NCBI RefSeq assembly: GCF_004801855.1
Contig: NZ_SSTC01000009.1
Span: forward strand, 20,343 to 84,342
Direction of reading: 5' to 3'
DNA length: 64,000 bases
Origin: Pseudomonas sp. A-1
Lineage (GTDB): Bacteria; Pseudomonadota; Gammaproteobacteria; Pseudomonadales; Pseudomonadaceae
Shown: one piece after another, positions 42,243 to 50,695 of the stretch
Position numbering within the stretch: the stretch's first letter is position 1
Layout: each line of letters opens with the position of its first letter
The notes under the pieces: model-generated
Told to the model about the DNA's origin: nothing
Databases searched by the model: none
Seen by the model: the letters and a program-made list of their open reading frames with translations, nothing else
Program-made: the position numbers and the translations under genes

Positions 42243-42279
42243 AGCCCTCCCCACTCGCGTGGGGAGGGCTCCGCTTTTT
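42243..42279. terminator. Strong bidirectional terminator, parted from its gene by the IS
   Basis: AGCCCTCCCCAC-TCGC-GTGGGGAGGGCT is a perfect 12-bp stem, with TTTTT after it on the plus strand and CTTTGTG on the minus strand. Without the IS element it would lie ~30 bp past the DUF1329 stop, so it probably terminated the DUF1302-DUF1329 operon. Confidence 0.85.
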
Positions 42280-42294
42280 CTCGCGCGCTGGCTG

Positions 42295-43208
42295 CTAGGT
42301 TCTGTACGAAAAGTCTGAACGGGTAGAATTGGCGCCATGACAGGCTGGAGGCCCGCATGGCAAAGCGCTACGAACTCCCAGACGCCGCGGGAGTTGATCG
42401 CCGATCTGGTTTCCCCCGAACAGAAGATGGGGCGACCTCGCAGTGATGACCGACTGATGCTCAACGGAATCCTCTGGATCCTGTGCTCAGGTGCCGCCTG
42501 GCGCGACCTGCCAGAGCGGTTCGGCCCATGGTCGACGGTGTATCAGCGCTTTCGTGACTGGCGGGATGACGGCACGTTCGACCAGGTACTTGAGCGCCTG
42601 CACATTCGCCTGAATCAGGAAGGGCTGATCGATCTGGATACCTGGATGATTGACTCCACAGCGGTGCGAGCAACCCGAGCCTCTTCTGGCGCCGGGAAAA
42701 AGGGGGACCAAAAGAGCCGGTAGACCATGCGCTGGGGCGCAGCAGAGGTGGCCTGACCACCAAGATCCATATGGTTTGCGATGCCAACGGCGTGCCTCTG
42801 CGCTTTTTGCTGTCACCGGGCCAGGCCAGCGACATCTCGAATGCTCAGGCACTCCTGGATCAGGTTCGCATCCCTGGCAAGCCAGGCCGACCTCGCAAGC
42901 GCTGCCGCTGGTTGCTGGCAGACAAGGGCTACGATGCAGAGCACTTGCGCCAGTACTGCGACCGCTACCGGATGCAGCCTGTGATTCCGCTGCGAACCAT
43001 GAAACGCAAGCCCAAGCCAGGCCTACCAAGGCTGTTCGACCGCCCGAAATACCGGCAGCGCAACATCATCGAGCGGATGTTCGGCTGGCTGAAGGAGAGC
43101 CGCAGGATTGGCACTCGCTACGACAAGCTGGCAAGAAGTTTTGCCGCTATGGTCACGCTGGCCTGCACGCTGCGGTGCCTACGGCAGTACTTTTCGTACA
43201 GAACCTAG
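42295..43208 (+). mobile_element. IS5-family insertion sequence (906 bp plus target duplication)
   Basis: Terminal inverted repeats GTTCTGTACGAAAAGT (42,299-42,314) and its exact complement (ending 43,204) are 16 bp and perfect. CTAG flanks both ends, consistent with a 4-bp YTAR-type target duplication; a 2-bp TA duplication cannot be excluded. The element carries a two-frame transposase. It is intact at both ends and inserted 4 bp past the DUF1329 stop codon. Confidence 0.9.
42337..43208 (+). CDS. IS5-family transposase, expressed by -1 frameshift
   Basis: Two overlapping frames. Frame A (42,337-42,723, 128 codons) begins MTGWRPAWQ and contains WMIDSTAVRA with the first catalytic Asp. Frame B supplies HALGRSRGGLTTKIH, LLADKGYD with the second Asp and ERMFGWLKESRR with the Glu. 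The slippery heptamer A AAG GGG at 42,699-42,705 lies in frame A just before its stop, and frame B is in -1, fitting programmed frameshifting. The combined DDE protein (~290 residues) looks complete. Its TAG stop falls in the flanking CTAG, so the terminator codon comes from the target site. Confidence 0.88.
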
Positions 43209-43212
43209 CGGA

Positions 43213-44613
43213 TCAACGCCCCCAGCGAGCCGCCGCCTCGGCGCTGAACATGGCCGGAGTCCAGTTTTCCTTGGTTTCCAGGATCGGCGCGCCGGTCTCG
43301 TTGGCGATGTTGTCCACCAGGTAGGCGCCGGAGATCAGGTCATGATGCGCGGCGATGCCCCAGTAGGGCGTCTGCGACTCGTAGGCCCACATCCAGTTGC
43401 CCAGCACGGTGCGCCACAGCTGGCCGCGGCCGTCGTACTGGTCGGACAGCGCCGAGCCCCAGGTGTCTTCCTGGATGTAGAACACGCGCTTGGCGTACTG
43501 GTGGCGGAAGCCGGGCTTGAGGGTCGCTTCCAGCACCCAGACGCGCTGCAGCTCGAAGCGCATGGGCTCGGTGTTGACGTGGCCCTTGTGCTTGATCAGG
43601 TCGGCGATCTTCACCTCGGCCTGGTTGGTGGCGAAGGCGTTCCAGGGGATGTACATCTCGCGCTTGCCGACGATCTTCCAGTCGTAGCGCTCCGGCGAGC
43701 CGTTGAACATGTGGTGTTCGTCGACGGTGCGGAAGCCGCCGGCGCCCTGCGGCATGTCGAAGCCGAACGACGGCGCCTGGCGCACGCGGCGGGTGCCCGG
43801 GTTGTAGATGTACACGTCGCGCGGCAGGGTCTTGTAGTTGAAGGTCTCCCGCGTCGAATACACCGTGCCCTTGTCGCGCAGCGGCAGGTGGGTCTTCTGG
43901 ATGGTCAGCGACTGGATGCCGCCATACGGCGGGGTGAAGTCGGTGGTGTCGCGCATCGCGCCCGGTTCGGAGCGAATGCCGAGGAACTTGTTCTCCATCT
44001 TGCCCCAGGCCAGGTTGCCGTCCGGGTAGACCACCACGTCCTGGGTGGTCAGCTCGGTCTTGTGCGGCTGCGGACCGGTGTTGTTGATGTTCCACAGCAG
44101 CTCCAAGCCGGTCTTCGGGATCGGGAACGGCTGGGAGCCGGTCACCGCCTTGAGGCCGAGGCCGTCGTCGACCAGTTCGGCGGTGGTGGCGTTCTTCTTG
44201 AAGGCCTCGCACACCCAGTCGGGGAAGCGGAAGTCGCGGTGGCTGGTATACACCGGCATCTTGAAGGTGTCCGGGTACTTCTTGAACAGCGCCTTCAGGC
44301 CGTCGCTGAGCTTGTCGGCGTACTGGTCCATGTTCTGCGCGGTGATGGTGAACAGCGGCTTCTCGCTGGCGTAGGGGTTCTCCCAGAACTTGCCGGTGCC
44401 CTCGTGCTTGATGTGGTCGGGGGCGCCCAGCCACTTGCCGGAAAACTCCGGAATGCTGCCGTCGGCGTTGCCGGCCTTCTCGGCGCCGGAGCAGGTCAGG
44501 TCCTTGCCCAGGCGCGCGGCCTCTTCGGCGGAAACCTTGGCCGCGGCGGTCTGGCTGAATGCGCAGAGGATGCCCGCGCTCAGCAGGCTGGCCCGGAAAA
44601 GAGTCGTCTTCAT
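43213..44613 (-). CDS. DUF1329 outer-membrane-associated protein
   Basis: A 466-residue exported protein. A signal peptide (MKTTLFRASLLSAGILCAFS, cleavage near TAAA-KVSA) is followed by conserved DUF1329 segments such as ARLGKDLTCSGAEKAGNADG, TRRVRQAPSFGFDMPQGAGG and ERYDWKIVGKREMYIPWN. The family is distantly LolA/LolB-like by fold and usually sits next to DUF1302 genes. AGGAGACACAGCG precedes the ATG. It is 17 bp downstream of the DUF1302 gene. The pair may bring hydrophobic substrates across the outer membrane; that role is inferred from repeated genomic association. Confidence 0.88.
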   Translation of the reverse strand: MKTTLFRASLLSAGILCAFSQTAAAKVSAEEAARLGKDLTCSGAEKAGNADGSIPEFSGKWLGAPDHIKHEGTGKFWENPYASEKPLFTITAQNMDQYADKLSDGLKALFKKYPDTFKMPVYTSHRDFRFPDWVCEAFKKNATTAELVDDGLGLKAVTGSQPFPIPKTGLELLWNINNTGPQPHKTELTTQDVVVYPDGNLAWGKMENKFLGIRSEPGAMRDTTDFTPPYGGIQSLTIQKTHLPLRDKGTVYSTRETFNYKTLPRDVYIYNPGTRRVRQAPSFGFDMPQGAGGFRTVDEHHMFNGSPERYDWKIVGKREMYIPWNAFATNQAEVKIADLIKHKGHVNTEPMRFELQRVWVLEATLKPGFRHQYAKRVFYIQEDTWGSALSDQYDGRGQLWRTVLGNWMWAYESQTPYWGIAAHHDLISGAYLVDNIANETGAPILETKENWTPAMFSAEAAARWGR

Positions 44614-44630
44614 CGCTGTGTCTCCTGCTG

Positions 44631-46208
44631 TTACAGGTTGTACTTGAGGTTGAAGGCCACGAAGTCCCTGTCGGCCAGCGGACGCTCGAGCTGGTCGGCC
44701 GAGCCCAGATAGGCGTTGTAGGTCAGGCCCATCTCGAGGTTGTTCAGGTACTTGAACTTGGCGCCGAGGCTGGCGCGGGCGTCGCCATCGCCGCCGAAAC
44801 CGAAGGTGCTCACCGAGGACTGGTTGAAGGCGTGGCCGTAGCTGAACGGCACGTCCAGGTCCCAGCCGTTGAACACGTTCGGGTAGGTCAGGGTCACCAT
44901 GAACTGGCCGAACTGGGCGTTGCGGTCGTTGGCGAGGGCATCGAGGCCGCCATCGTCGACGTCGTTGATGTGCACCGCGCCGAATTCGCCGGCGAAGGAG
45001 GTCTGCGGCGCGATCCAGCTGTCGCCCCAGGTCTTCAGCAGCGAAACCTGCGCCTGGGTCGCCTCGCCGCGCGACACGCCGGTCTTGGTCAGCAGCGACA
45101 GGCCGTCCTTGTAGCTGACCTCGCCGGACACCTGCCAGTCGCCGAGGCGGGTGGAGATGCTGGCGCCGGTCAGGTCGACATCCTCGAAGTACTTGAGGGT
45201 GTAGGAAGTCGGGAGGAAGGTGACGGGGTCGATGTTGAGCAGCAGGCTCGGCGTGCGCTCGTGGTAGCGCAGGCGGTAGGCGCCCACCTCGGTGTAGGGG
45301 GTGAGCTTGTAGCGCGCCCCGACGCCCCACTCGCCGCCGTCGCGGGCGTTGTCGGTCTCGGTACGGGGAATGGCCGCACCCAAGCCCGCCAGGGTCGCCA
45401 GGTCGCCCGGGGCGAAGCGGATGTACTGGCCGCCCGGGCCGATCATGTCGGCGTAGGAAAAGTACTCGCCGGCCGGCGACAGCTCGTAGGGATGGTTCTT
45501 GAACTGGTAGTAGCCGAGCAGGGTCCAGTCGTTGACCGAGAAGCACGCGGAGGCCTGCAGTTCGGGCAGGAGGATTTCCTTGATCTCGGTGCCGGGGATG
45601 TTGCTCTTGGTGGCGTCGACCGGCCCCTGTACCCCGGAAATGCCGGAGATGAACAGGCTCTCGCCCCAGGCGACGACCTGGTTGCCGAGACGCACGTCGA
45701 GGAAGCCGCTGTCGCCGACGGTGGTGCCGCCATAGGCGTAGGCATCCAGCAGGCGGGTGCGCTTGCCGACGCGGTCTTCGGCCTCGGAGCTGAACTCGTC
45801 GGTATCACCCAGCTTGTTGATGGTGTTCGCCGAGTGGTTGTCGTTCTTGCGGTTGTAGGCGAAATCGTAGAACGACGAGCCGCGCAGCATCAGGCCGTAG
45901 TCGCCCTTGTGGATGTCCATTTCGGCGAGCAGGCTGACGCGGTTGTTGAAGAAGCTGCCACGGTCGAAGTTGCGGTTGCCGTCGTCGCCGTTGATGTTGT
46001 TCAGCAACTCGTGCGCCTGCTTCTCGGCACGCATGTTCAGGCCGTAGTTGAAGGTGGCCAGATAGTCGACTTCGAAACCATCGCCGAACTCGAAGGAGCC
46101 GGCCTGCGCGGCCGGCAGCGCCAGCACGCCCACGGCGCAGCCGAGCAGGCTGAGTTTGAAATGATGCGGCAAGCGGGACACGCCACGTTTCTTGTATTTG
46201 TAATTCAT
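44631..46208 (-). CDS. DUF1302 outer-membrane protein
   Basis: A 525-residue outer-membrane beta-barrel with a signal peptide (FKLSLLGCAVGVLALPAAQA). It starts SFEFGDGFEVDYLATFNYGL and contains the family strand FLDVRLGNQVVAWGESLFIS, ending in an aromatic-rich strand (DFVAFNLKYNL). The ATG opening MNYKYKK, ten bases after GAGGAG, is preferred to one 126 bases upstream. It heads an operon with DUF1329. A degenerate regulon dyad lies ~155 bp upstream. Uptake or adherence of a hydrophobic substrate is the likely job. Confidence 0.88.
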   Translation of the reverse strand: MNYKYKKRGVSRLPHHFKLSLLGCAVGVLALPAAQAGSFEFGDGFEVDYLATFNYGLNMRAEKQAHELLNNINGDDGNRNFDRGSFFNNRVSLLAEMDIHKGDYGLMLRGSSFYDFAYNRKNDNHSANTINKLGDTDEFSSEAEDRVGKRTRLLDAYAYGGTTVGDSGFLDVRLGNQVVAWGESLFISGISGVQGPVDATKSNIPGTEIKEILLPELQASACFSVNDWTLLGYYQFKNHPYELSPAGEYFSYADMIGPGGQYIRFAPGDLATLAGLGAAIPRTETDNARDGGEWGVGARYKLTPYTEVGAYRLRYHERTPSLLLNIDPVTFLPTSYTLKYFEDVDLTGASISTRLGDWQVSGEVSYKDGLSLLTKTGVSRGEATQAQVSLLKTWGDSWIAPQTSFAGEFGAVHINDVDDGGLDALANDRNAQFGQFMVTLTYPNVFNGWDLDVPFSYGHAFNQSSVSTFGFGGDGDARASLGAKFKYLNNLEMGLTYNAYLGSADQLERPLADRDFVAFNLKYNL

Positions 46209-46362
46209 CAGTTCAGCTCCTCTCGGAGGATCTTGTTGGTTGTTGTCCTGATACGGCCTTGCATCTCGGCAGACCCGCCATTTGCCAGTTGGCTTCTGCC
46301 TCGACAACCGCAGGTGATCGTCGAGTGAGTTCATGATTACCCGCGAAAAATCCGCTCACATA

Positions 46363-46380
46363 CTTGGTTCGGACTAGGCG
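46363..46380 (-). promoter_or_regulatory. Regulon dyad 9, degenerate (upstream of DUF1302)
   Basis: CTTGGTTCGGACTAGG keeps the GGACTA half (gene-distal) but the gene-proximal half is poorly conserved. It lies 155 bp before the DUF1302 start. Confidence 0.35.
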
Positions 46381-46474
46381 GATCGGCAGCATTCCGGCTA
46401 TCGATCGGCACTTTTCGCAGGCACGAAAGTGCCCCTGCGCGGCATGCAGGCGCGCACTCGAAGTCAGTGGAATT

Positions 46475-46507
46475 GCCGGTGGCTGCCCGTCACGGACAGC
46501 CACCGGC
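46475..46507 (-). terminator. Hairpin after RND gene, weak terminator
   Basis: GCCGGTGGCTG and its exact complement form an 11-bp stem with an 11-nt loop 5 bp past the RND stop. The following tract has few T residues. Confidence 0.5.
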
Positions 46508-46512
46508 GTCGA

Positions 46513-48906
46513 TCAGGCGGAAGGCTGAGCGGCGGGCAACTGGTCGGCGCGGCGCTCGCGACCGACGTTCAGCCAGCAGGCCAGCGCCGGCAGCAGCAGC
46601 ACCGCGCCGAACACGTTCACCAGGAACATGAAGGCCAGCAGGATGCCCATGTCGGCCTGGAACTTGAGCGGCGAGAAGGCCCAGGTGGCCACGCCGACCG
46701 ACATGGTCACCGCGGTGAAGATCGCCGCCGTGCCGCGCTGGCGCATGGCCTCGTAGAACGCCATGCGCAGGTCCTGGCCCTCGTGCTCGATCTGGTGCTT
46801 GACCCGCTCGAACAGGTAGATGCCGTAGTCGACCCCCACCCCGACGCCCAGGGCCACCACCGGCAGGGTCGCCACCTTGAGGCCGATGCCCAGCGCGGCC
46901 ATCAGCGCGTTGCACAGCACCGACACCACCGCCAGCGGCGCGATGATGCACAGCACCGCCTTCCAGGAGCGGAACATCAGGAAGCACATCAGGGTGATGG
47001 CGCCGAAGATGGCCACCAGCATCTCCACCTCGGCCTGCTCCACCGCCTCGTTGGTCGCCGCCATCACCCCGGCGTTGCCGCCGGCCAGGCGGAAGGCGTC
47101 GGCCACGCGGAACTCGGGGCTGTCCTTAGGCTGCTCGGCGATGAAGCGCTTGATCTCGCTGGTCAGGTGATGGAGGGTCGCGCCTTCGTGGTCCCGGGTG
47201 TAGATCAGCACCTGCATCGCCGTGCAGCCCTGGGTGTTCATGCCCAGGTCCGGGTTGTAGGCCTCGGCGCCCTGCTGCAGGGCCTGGCTGCTGCGCGGCA
47301 GCGCGGCCCAGCGCGGATTGCCTTCGTTGTTGGCGGCGATGCCGACCTTGGCCATGTCCGGGACGCTGACCACCGACTGCACGCCGTGCACGCCGCGCAT
47401 GAAGGTGGCGAAGCGGTCGACCGCGCTCATCACCGAGTAGTGCAGGCAGGCATCGCCCTCGAAGCCCTTGGCCTCGACCACCACGCTGAGCACGTCGACG
47501 CCGATCGCGTAGCTGCCGACGATGCTGGCGTTGTCGCGGTTGTAGCGCGAGTCCTCGCGGAACTCCGGAGCGCCGCTGCCGATGTCGCCGACCACCAGCT
47601 TGCGCGACTCGGCGATGCCCAGGCCGAGCAGGCCCAGACAGACGACGGCCACCAGCAGCGCGGTGCCGGGATTGGTCACCGCCGACAGCTTCCACCAGAA
47701 CGGATGGCGCTTGCCGCCCGCCGTGGCGGTGCGCCGCGCGGAGTCTTCCAGACGCATGCCGGAGAGCAGGATCGGCAGCATCATCTTGTTGGTGATGATC
47801 ATCAGCAGCACGCCCAGGCAGGCGGTGATGCCCAGTTCGCGCACGCTGTCGATCTGGATGCGCATGATCACCGCAAAACCCAGCGCGTTGGCCAGCAGCG
47901 CCAGGGCGCCCGGCACGAAGATGCGGCAGAAAGAGCTGTGCGCCGCGGCCAGCGAACTCGCCCCGCCCAGCACCTCCAGCTTCCAGGCGTTGGTCATCTG
48001 CACCGCGTGGGACACGCCGATGGAGAAGATCAGGAACGGCACCAGGATCGACATCGGATCGATGCCGTAGCCCAAGAGCGGCAGCAGGCCGAGCAGCCAG
48101 ACCACCGGCAGCAGCGCCACCACCAGGGCCAGCAGGGTCATGCGCAGCGAGCGGCAGTAGGCGAACAGCAGCACCGTGGTGATGACGAAGGCCAGCAGGA
48201 AGAACACGAATACCGCGTTCAGGCCGCTGACCACGTCGCCGATCAGCACCGGGAAGCCGATGATGTCGACCTCGATCTGCGCGCTGGCGTACTTGGCGCG
48301 CACCGCATCGAGCGCCCTGGCGACCTCGACGTAGTCGACCTTCGCGCCGGTCTCCGGGTTGATTTCCTGCAGGTCGGCGCGGATCAGCGCGCCGCGCAGG
48401 TCGCCCTGCACCAGGCGGCCGATGACGCCGGCGCGCGCCACGTTGCGGCGCACGGTCGCCAGGTCCTGTTCCGAGCCGCCGAACTTGGCCGGCACCACCA
48501 CGTCGCCGTAGAAGCCCTGCTCGGTGACCTCGATGAAGCGGGTGTCGGGGGTGAACAGCGAGGACACCCGGGTGCGGTCGACGCCGGGGATGAAGAACAC
48601 GTCGTCGGTCGCCTCGCGCAGGGCCTTGAGGAACTGCACGTTGTAGATGTCGCCCTCGCCTTTCCAGCGCAGGTTGACCAGCACGCGGTTGGCACCCGGG
48701 AAGGCCTTCTGGTACTCGGTGAAGGTCTGCATGTACGGGTGCTGCAGCGGGATCATCTTGTAGAAGCCGGGGTCCAGCTTGATCCGGGTAGCCGTCGCGG
48801 CGAACACCACGGTCAGCAGGATGAACAGGAGCAGCAGCCAGCGGCGGTTGGCCATGAGCAGGTCGGCGCAGCGGTCGACCCACTGGGCATTCTTGTGGTT
48901 GTCCAT
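46513..48906 (-). CDS. RND/MMPL-family transporter (first YCF48-RND pair)
   Basis: A 797-residue inner-membrane protein of the HAE-3/MMPL branch. TM1 near residues 22-42, a periplasmic loop, then YGIDPMSILVPFLIFSIGVS in the first bundle, and VVALGVGVGVDYGIYLFERV with the relay Asp in helix 10. It lies 17 bp after the YCF48-type gene, and the same order is repeated at 55-58.6 kb with a closely similar protein. The twin proteins share long stretches of identical sequence. Transport of sterol-like compounds fits the surroundings. Confidence 0.9.
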   Translation of the reverse strand: MDNHKNAQWVDRCADLLMANRRWLLLLFILLTVVFAATATRIKLDPGFYKMIPLQHPYMQTFTEYQKAFPGANRVLVNLRWKGEGDIYNVQFLKALREATDDVFFIPGVDRTRVSSLFTPDTRFIEVTEQGFYGDVVVPAKFGGSEQDLATVRRNVARAGVIGRLVQGDLRGALIRADLQEINPETGAKVDYVEVARALDAVRAKYASAQIEVDIIGFPVLIGDVVSGLNAVFVFFLLAFVITTVLLFAYCRSLRMTLLALVVALLPVVWLLGLLPLLGYGIDPMSILVPFLIFSIGVSHAVQMTNAWKLEVLGGASSLAAAHSSFCRIFVPGALALLANALGFAVIMRIQIDSVRELGITACLGVLLMIITNKMMLPILLSGMRLEDSARRTATAGGKRHPFWWKLSAVTNPGTALLVAVVCLGLLGLGIAESRKLVVGDIGSGAPEFREDSRYNRDNASIVGSYAIGVDVLSVVVEAKGFEGDACLHYSVMSAVDRFATFMRGVHGVQSVVSVPDMAKVGIAANNEGNPRWAALPRSSQALQQGAEAYNPDLGMNTQGCTAMQVLIYTRDHEGATLHHLTSEIKRFIAEQPKDSPEFRVADAFRLAGGNAGVMAATNEAVEQAEVEMLVAIFGAITLMCFLMFRSWKAVLCIIAPLAVVSVLCNALMAALGIGLKVATLPVVALGVGVGVDYGIYLFERVKHQIEHEGQDLRMAFYEAMRQRGTAAIFTAVTMSVGVATWAFSPLKFQADMGILLAFMFLVNVFGAVLLLPALACWLNVGRERRADQLPAAQPSA

Positions 48907-48923
48907 GAGAGTGTCCGCTTGTG

Positions 48924-49982
48924 TCAGTGAGTCTGGGATGCGGCCGGCGCGCCGGACACGGCGATGCCGGACTGCCCGGTGAAGATCAGCCGGCCATCGG
49001 CCAGCTCGGCGACGCTGGAGAGGCTGCCGGCGCCGCCGTCGTTGAGGCGCTTGAAGGTCCGCCCGCCATCCCCGGACTGGGTGACCACGCCGCCCTCGCC
49101 GACCAGCACCACCTTGCCGTCGCCGGTGTGGGTGCCGCCGTACAGCGACAGGCCGGTATCGGCGTCGACCTCCTGCCAGGTAGCGCCGAAATCGCCGGTG
49201 CGGAACACCTTGCCGCGCATGCCGTAGACCAGCCAGTCGCTGGCCGACAGGGCGATCAGGCCGAAGAAGCTGCCGTTGTAGAAGTCCGGCAGGCGTTCCC
49301 AGCTCTGCCCGCCATCGGCGGAGCGCGCGACCAGGCCGCTCTCGCCGACCAGCATCAGGCGCTGCTGGCCGCCACCGGCGATGCCGTAGAAATGGCGGTC
49401 GCCCAGGCCGGTGTCGCGGGGCTGCCAGGTCTTGCCGCGATCCTCCGAGACCAGCAAGCGGCCGAAACTGCCGGTGGCGAACAGCGGCCCTCGGGCAGTG
49501 CCCCACACGCCCATCAGCGCCTCGGCGGCTTCGGCGTCGAAGTGGGCTTCCTGCCAGCTCCGGCCGCCGTCCTCGCTGCGTAGGATCCAGTTGTCATGGC
49601 CGATCGCCAGGCCCAGCGACCGGTCGGCGAAGAACACCTGGGTCAGGGTCGAGCCGCGCTGGGGCGCGACTGCGGCCTCGCGCCACGGCTGGCCGGCACC
49701 CTGGCTGTGGAACAGGTGACCCAGTTCGCCGGCGGCGACCAGCTGCGCGCCGGCGGCCTGCGTCGCGCCGTTGATCAGCATCAGCTCCGGGCGGGCGTCG
49801 CTGGACGGGAACGCCGGACTGGGGCGGGGCAGGAACGACGCGACCGTGCCCGCGGCCACCAGGCCGACGATGCACAGGCCGATCCAGATGCGGGAACGGC
49901 CGGGCGCCTGGTGGGCGCCGACCTCTGTCGGCGGCACCGCGCGCAAGGCCGACTCTGTATTTATTTTTGTGACTGGCTGCAT
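48924..49982 (-). CDS. YCF48/BNR-repeat protein
   Basis: A 352-residue membrane-anchored extracytoplasmic protein. One TM helix (SRIWIGLCIVGLVAAGTVAS, residues ~30-49) is followed by a beta-propeller with repeated S-x-D-G-G-x-x-W/F elements (RSEDGGRSWQ, RSADGGQSWE, QSGDGGRTFK), as in the photosystem II assembly factor YCF48. In non-photosynthetic proteobacteria its function is unknown, but it regularly accompanies RND genes. It leads a two-gene operon with the RND gene. Regulon dyads lie upstream. Confidence 0.87.
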   Translation of the reverse strand: MQPVTKINTESALRAVPPTEVGAHQAPGRSRIWIGLCIVGLVAAGTVASFLPRPSPAFPSSDARPELMLINGATQAAGAQLVAAGELGHLFHSQGAGQPWREAAVAPQRGSTLTQVFFADRSLGLAIGHDNWILRSEDGGRSWQEAHFDAEAAEALMGVWGTARGPLFATGSFGRLLVSEDRGKTWQPRDTGLGDRHFYGIAGGGQQRLMLVGESGLVARSADGGQSWERLPDFYNGSFFGLIALSASDWLVYGMRGKVFRTGDFGATWQEVDADTGLSLYGGTHTGDGKVVLVGEGGVVTQSGDGGRTFKRLNDGGAGSLSSVAELADGRLIFTGQSGIAVSGAPAASQTH

Positions 49983-50073
49983 GACTCCTCCTCGTCACCC
50001 CAGCTCCGGCAGCCCAAAGCAGACTGCGGTGCTGGGGGATGGCCAGACTGTGGCGGCGCCAAGGGGGCGTCGC

Positions 50074-50090
50074 ATCGTCCGATCAGACAA
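50074..50090 (-). promoter_or_regulatory. Regulon dyad 10 (upstream of YCF48-RND operon)
   Basis: ATCGTCCGATCAGACAA on the plus strand, oriented toward the YCF48-type gene 92 bp away. A further half-site, TTCGGACGAT, occurs at 50,111-50,120. Confidence 0.6.
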
Positions 50091-50205
50091 GGGGAGTCAT
50101 CCCTCCCTCATTCGGACGATGCTTTGGGCACGGGATCGCTGGAAGCTCTGGGCTGGCCGCGCGCCAGCCTTGCGTCTGCGACGATGGAGAAACCGCTCGT
50201 CGCTT

Positions 50206-50223
50206 CTAGTCCGTTCGGACTAG
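50206..50223 (+). promoter_or_regulatory. Regulon dyad 11, perfect arms
   Basis: CTAGTCCGTTCGGACTAG has exact 8-bp arms around TT, the most symmetric TAGTCC version. It lies 93 bp before the small exported peptide gene, and 224 bp upstream of the divergent YCF48-type gene. Confidence 0.65.
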
Positions 50224-50315
50224 GACAAAAGCACACTCGCTTCCTATGGTGGCCTTGAGACGCGACGGCAAGCCGTCGGCTCGCTGCCTGCAGTTCGATA
50301 GCGAGAACAACAACA

Positions 50316-50486
50316 ATGAAAACAAGAAAGCTGATCTACCTGGCCGTATTTTCTGCCTGCACCACCCTCTCCCCCGCCCTGCTGCCCAGCAGCCAGCCTG
50401 CGTTGCTCGCCCGGGCAGACAGCTGTCAGTACTGTCCGGCACAACTCGTCGCGCCCTCCATTTCGCTCGGCCAGCTGTCCCTCTAG
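50316..50486 (+). CDS. Small exported Cys-x-x-Cys peptide (hypothetical)
   Basis: A 56-residue frame with an obvious signal peptide (MKTRKLIYLAVFSACTTLSP) and a short mature part containing ADSCQYCPAQ. I do not recognise a family. The frame begins 93 bp after a perfect regulon dyad, the spacing seen for other genes of the set, which makes it more likely to be real. The ribosome-binding site is weak (GCGAGA). It ends 26 bp before an inverted repeat, so a longer gene could have been shortened there. Roles such as metal or haem binding are possible but unsupported. Confidence 0.45.
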   Translation: MKTRKLIYLAVFSACTTLSPALLPSSQPALLARADSCQYCPAQLVAPSISLGQLSL

Positions 50487-50511
50487 GCGGCGAACGCCAG
50501 CCGCCCCCGGC

Positions 50512-50572
50512 CTGCAGGGGCGAATTCATGCGCCTTGGCGGTGTGTTTGGGCGAATGAATTCGCCCAAACAG
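50512..50572. repeat. Inverted repeat copy 5 (GGCGAATGAATTCGCC family)
   Basis: Slightly diverged: left arm GGGGCGAATTCATGCGCC has one change, right arm ends GCCCAAACAG. First copy after the 30-kb gap. Confidence 0.85.
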
Positions 50573-50651
50573 CGCGGAAGCCGCTCAGGCACTGGCCCTC
50601 CCCCCGCTTCAAATTCCGCTCGCAGCGCTGCCGCCTTACGGGGCGCAAACG

Positions 50652-50679
50652 AAACCGCCCGGCGAATGCCGGGCGGTTT
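50652..50679 (-). terminator. Intrinsic terminator of the Rieske oxygenase gene
   Basis: AAACCGCCCGGC-n4-GCCGGGCGGTTT is a perfect 12-bp stem 16 bp past the stop codon; on the minus strand it runs into GGTTTCGTTTG. Confidence 0.8.
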
Positions 50680-50695
50680 GTATATCACGGGCGGA

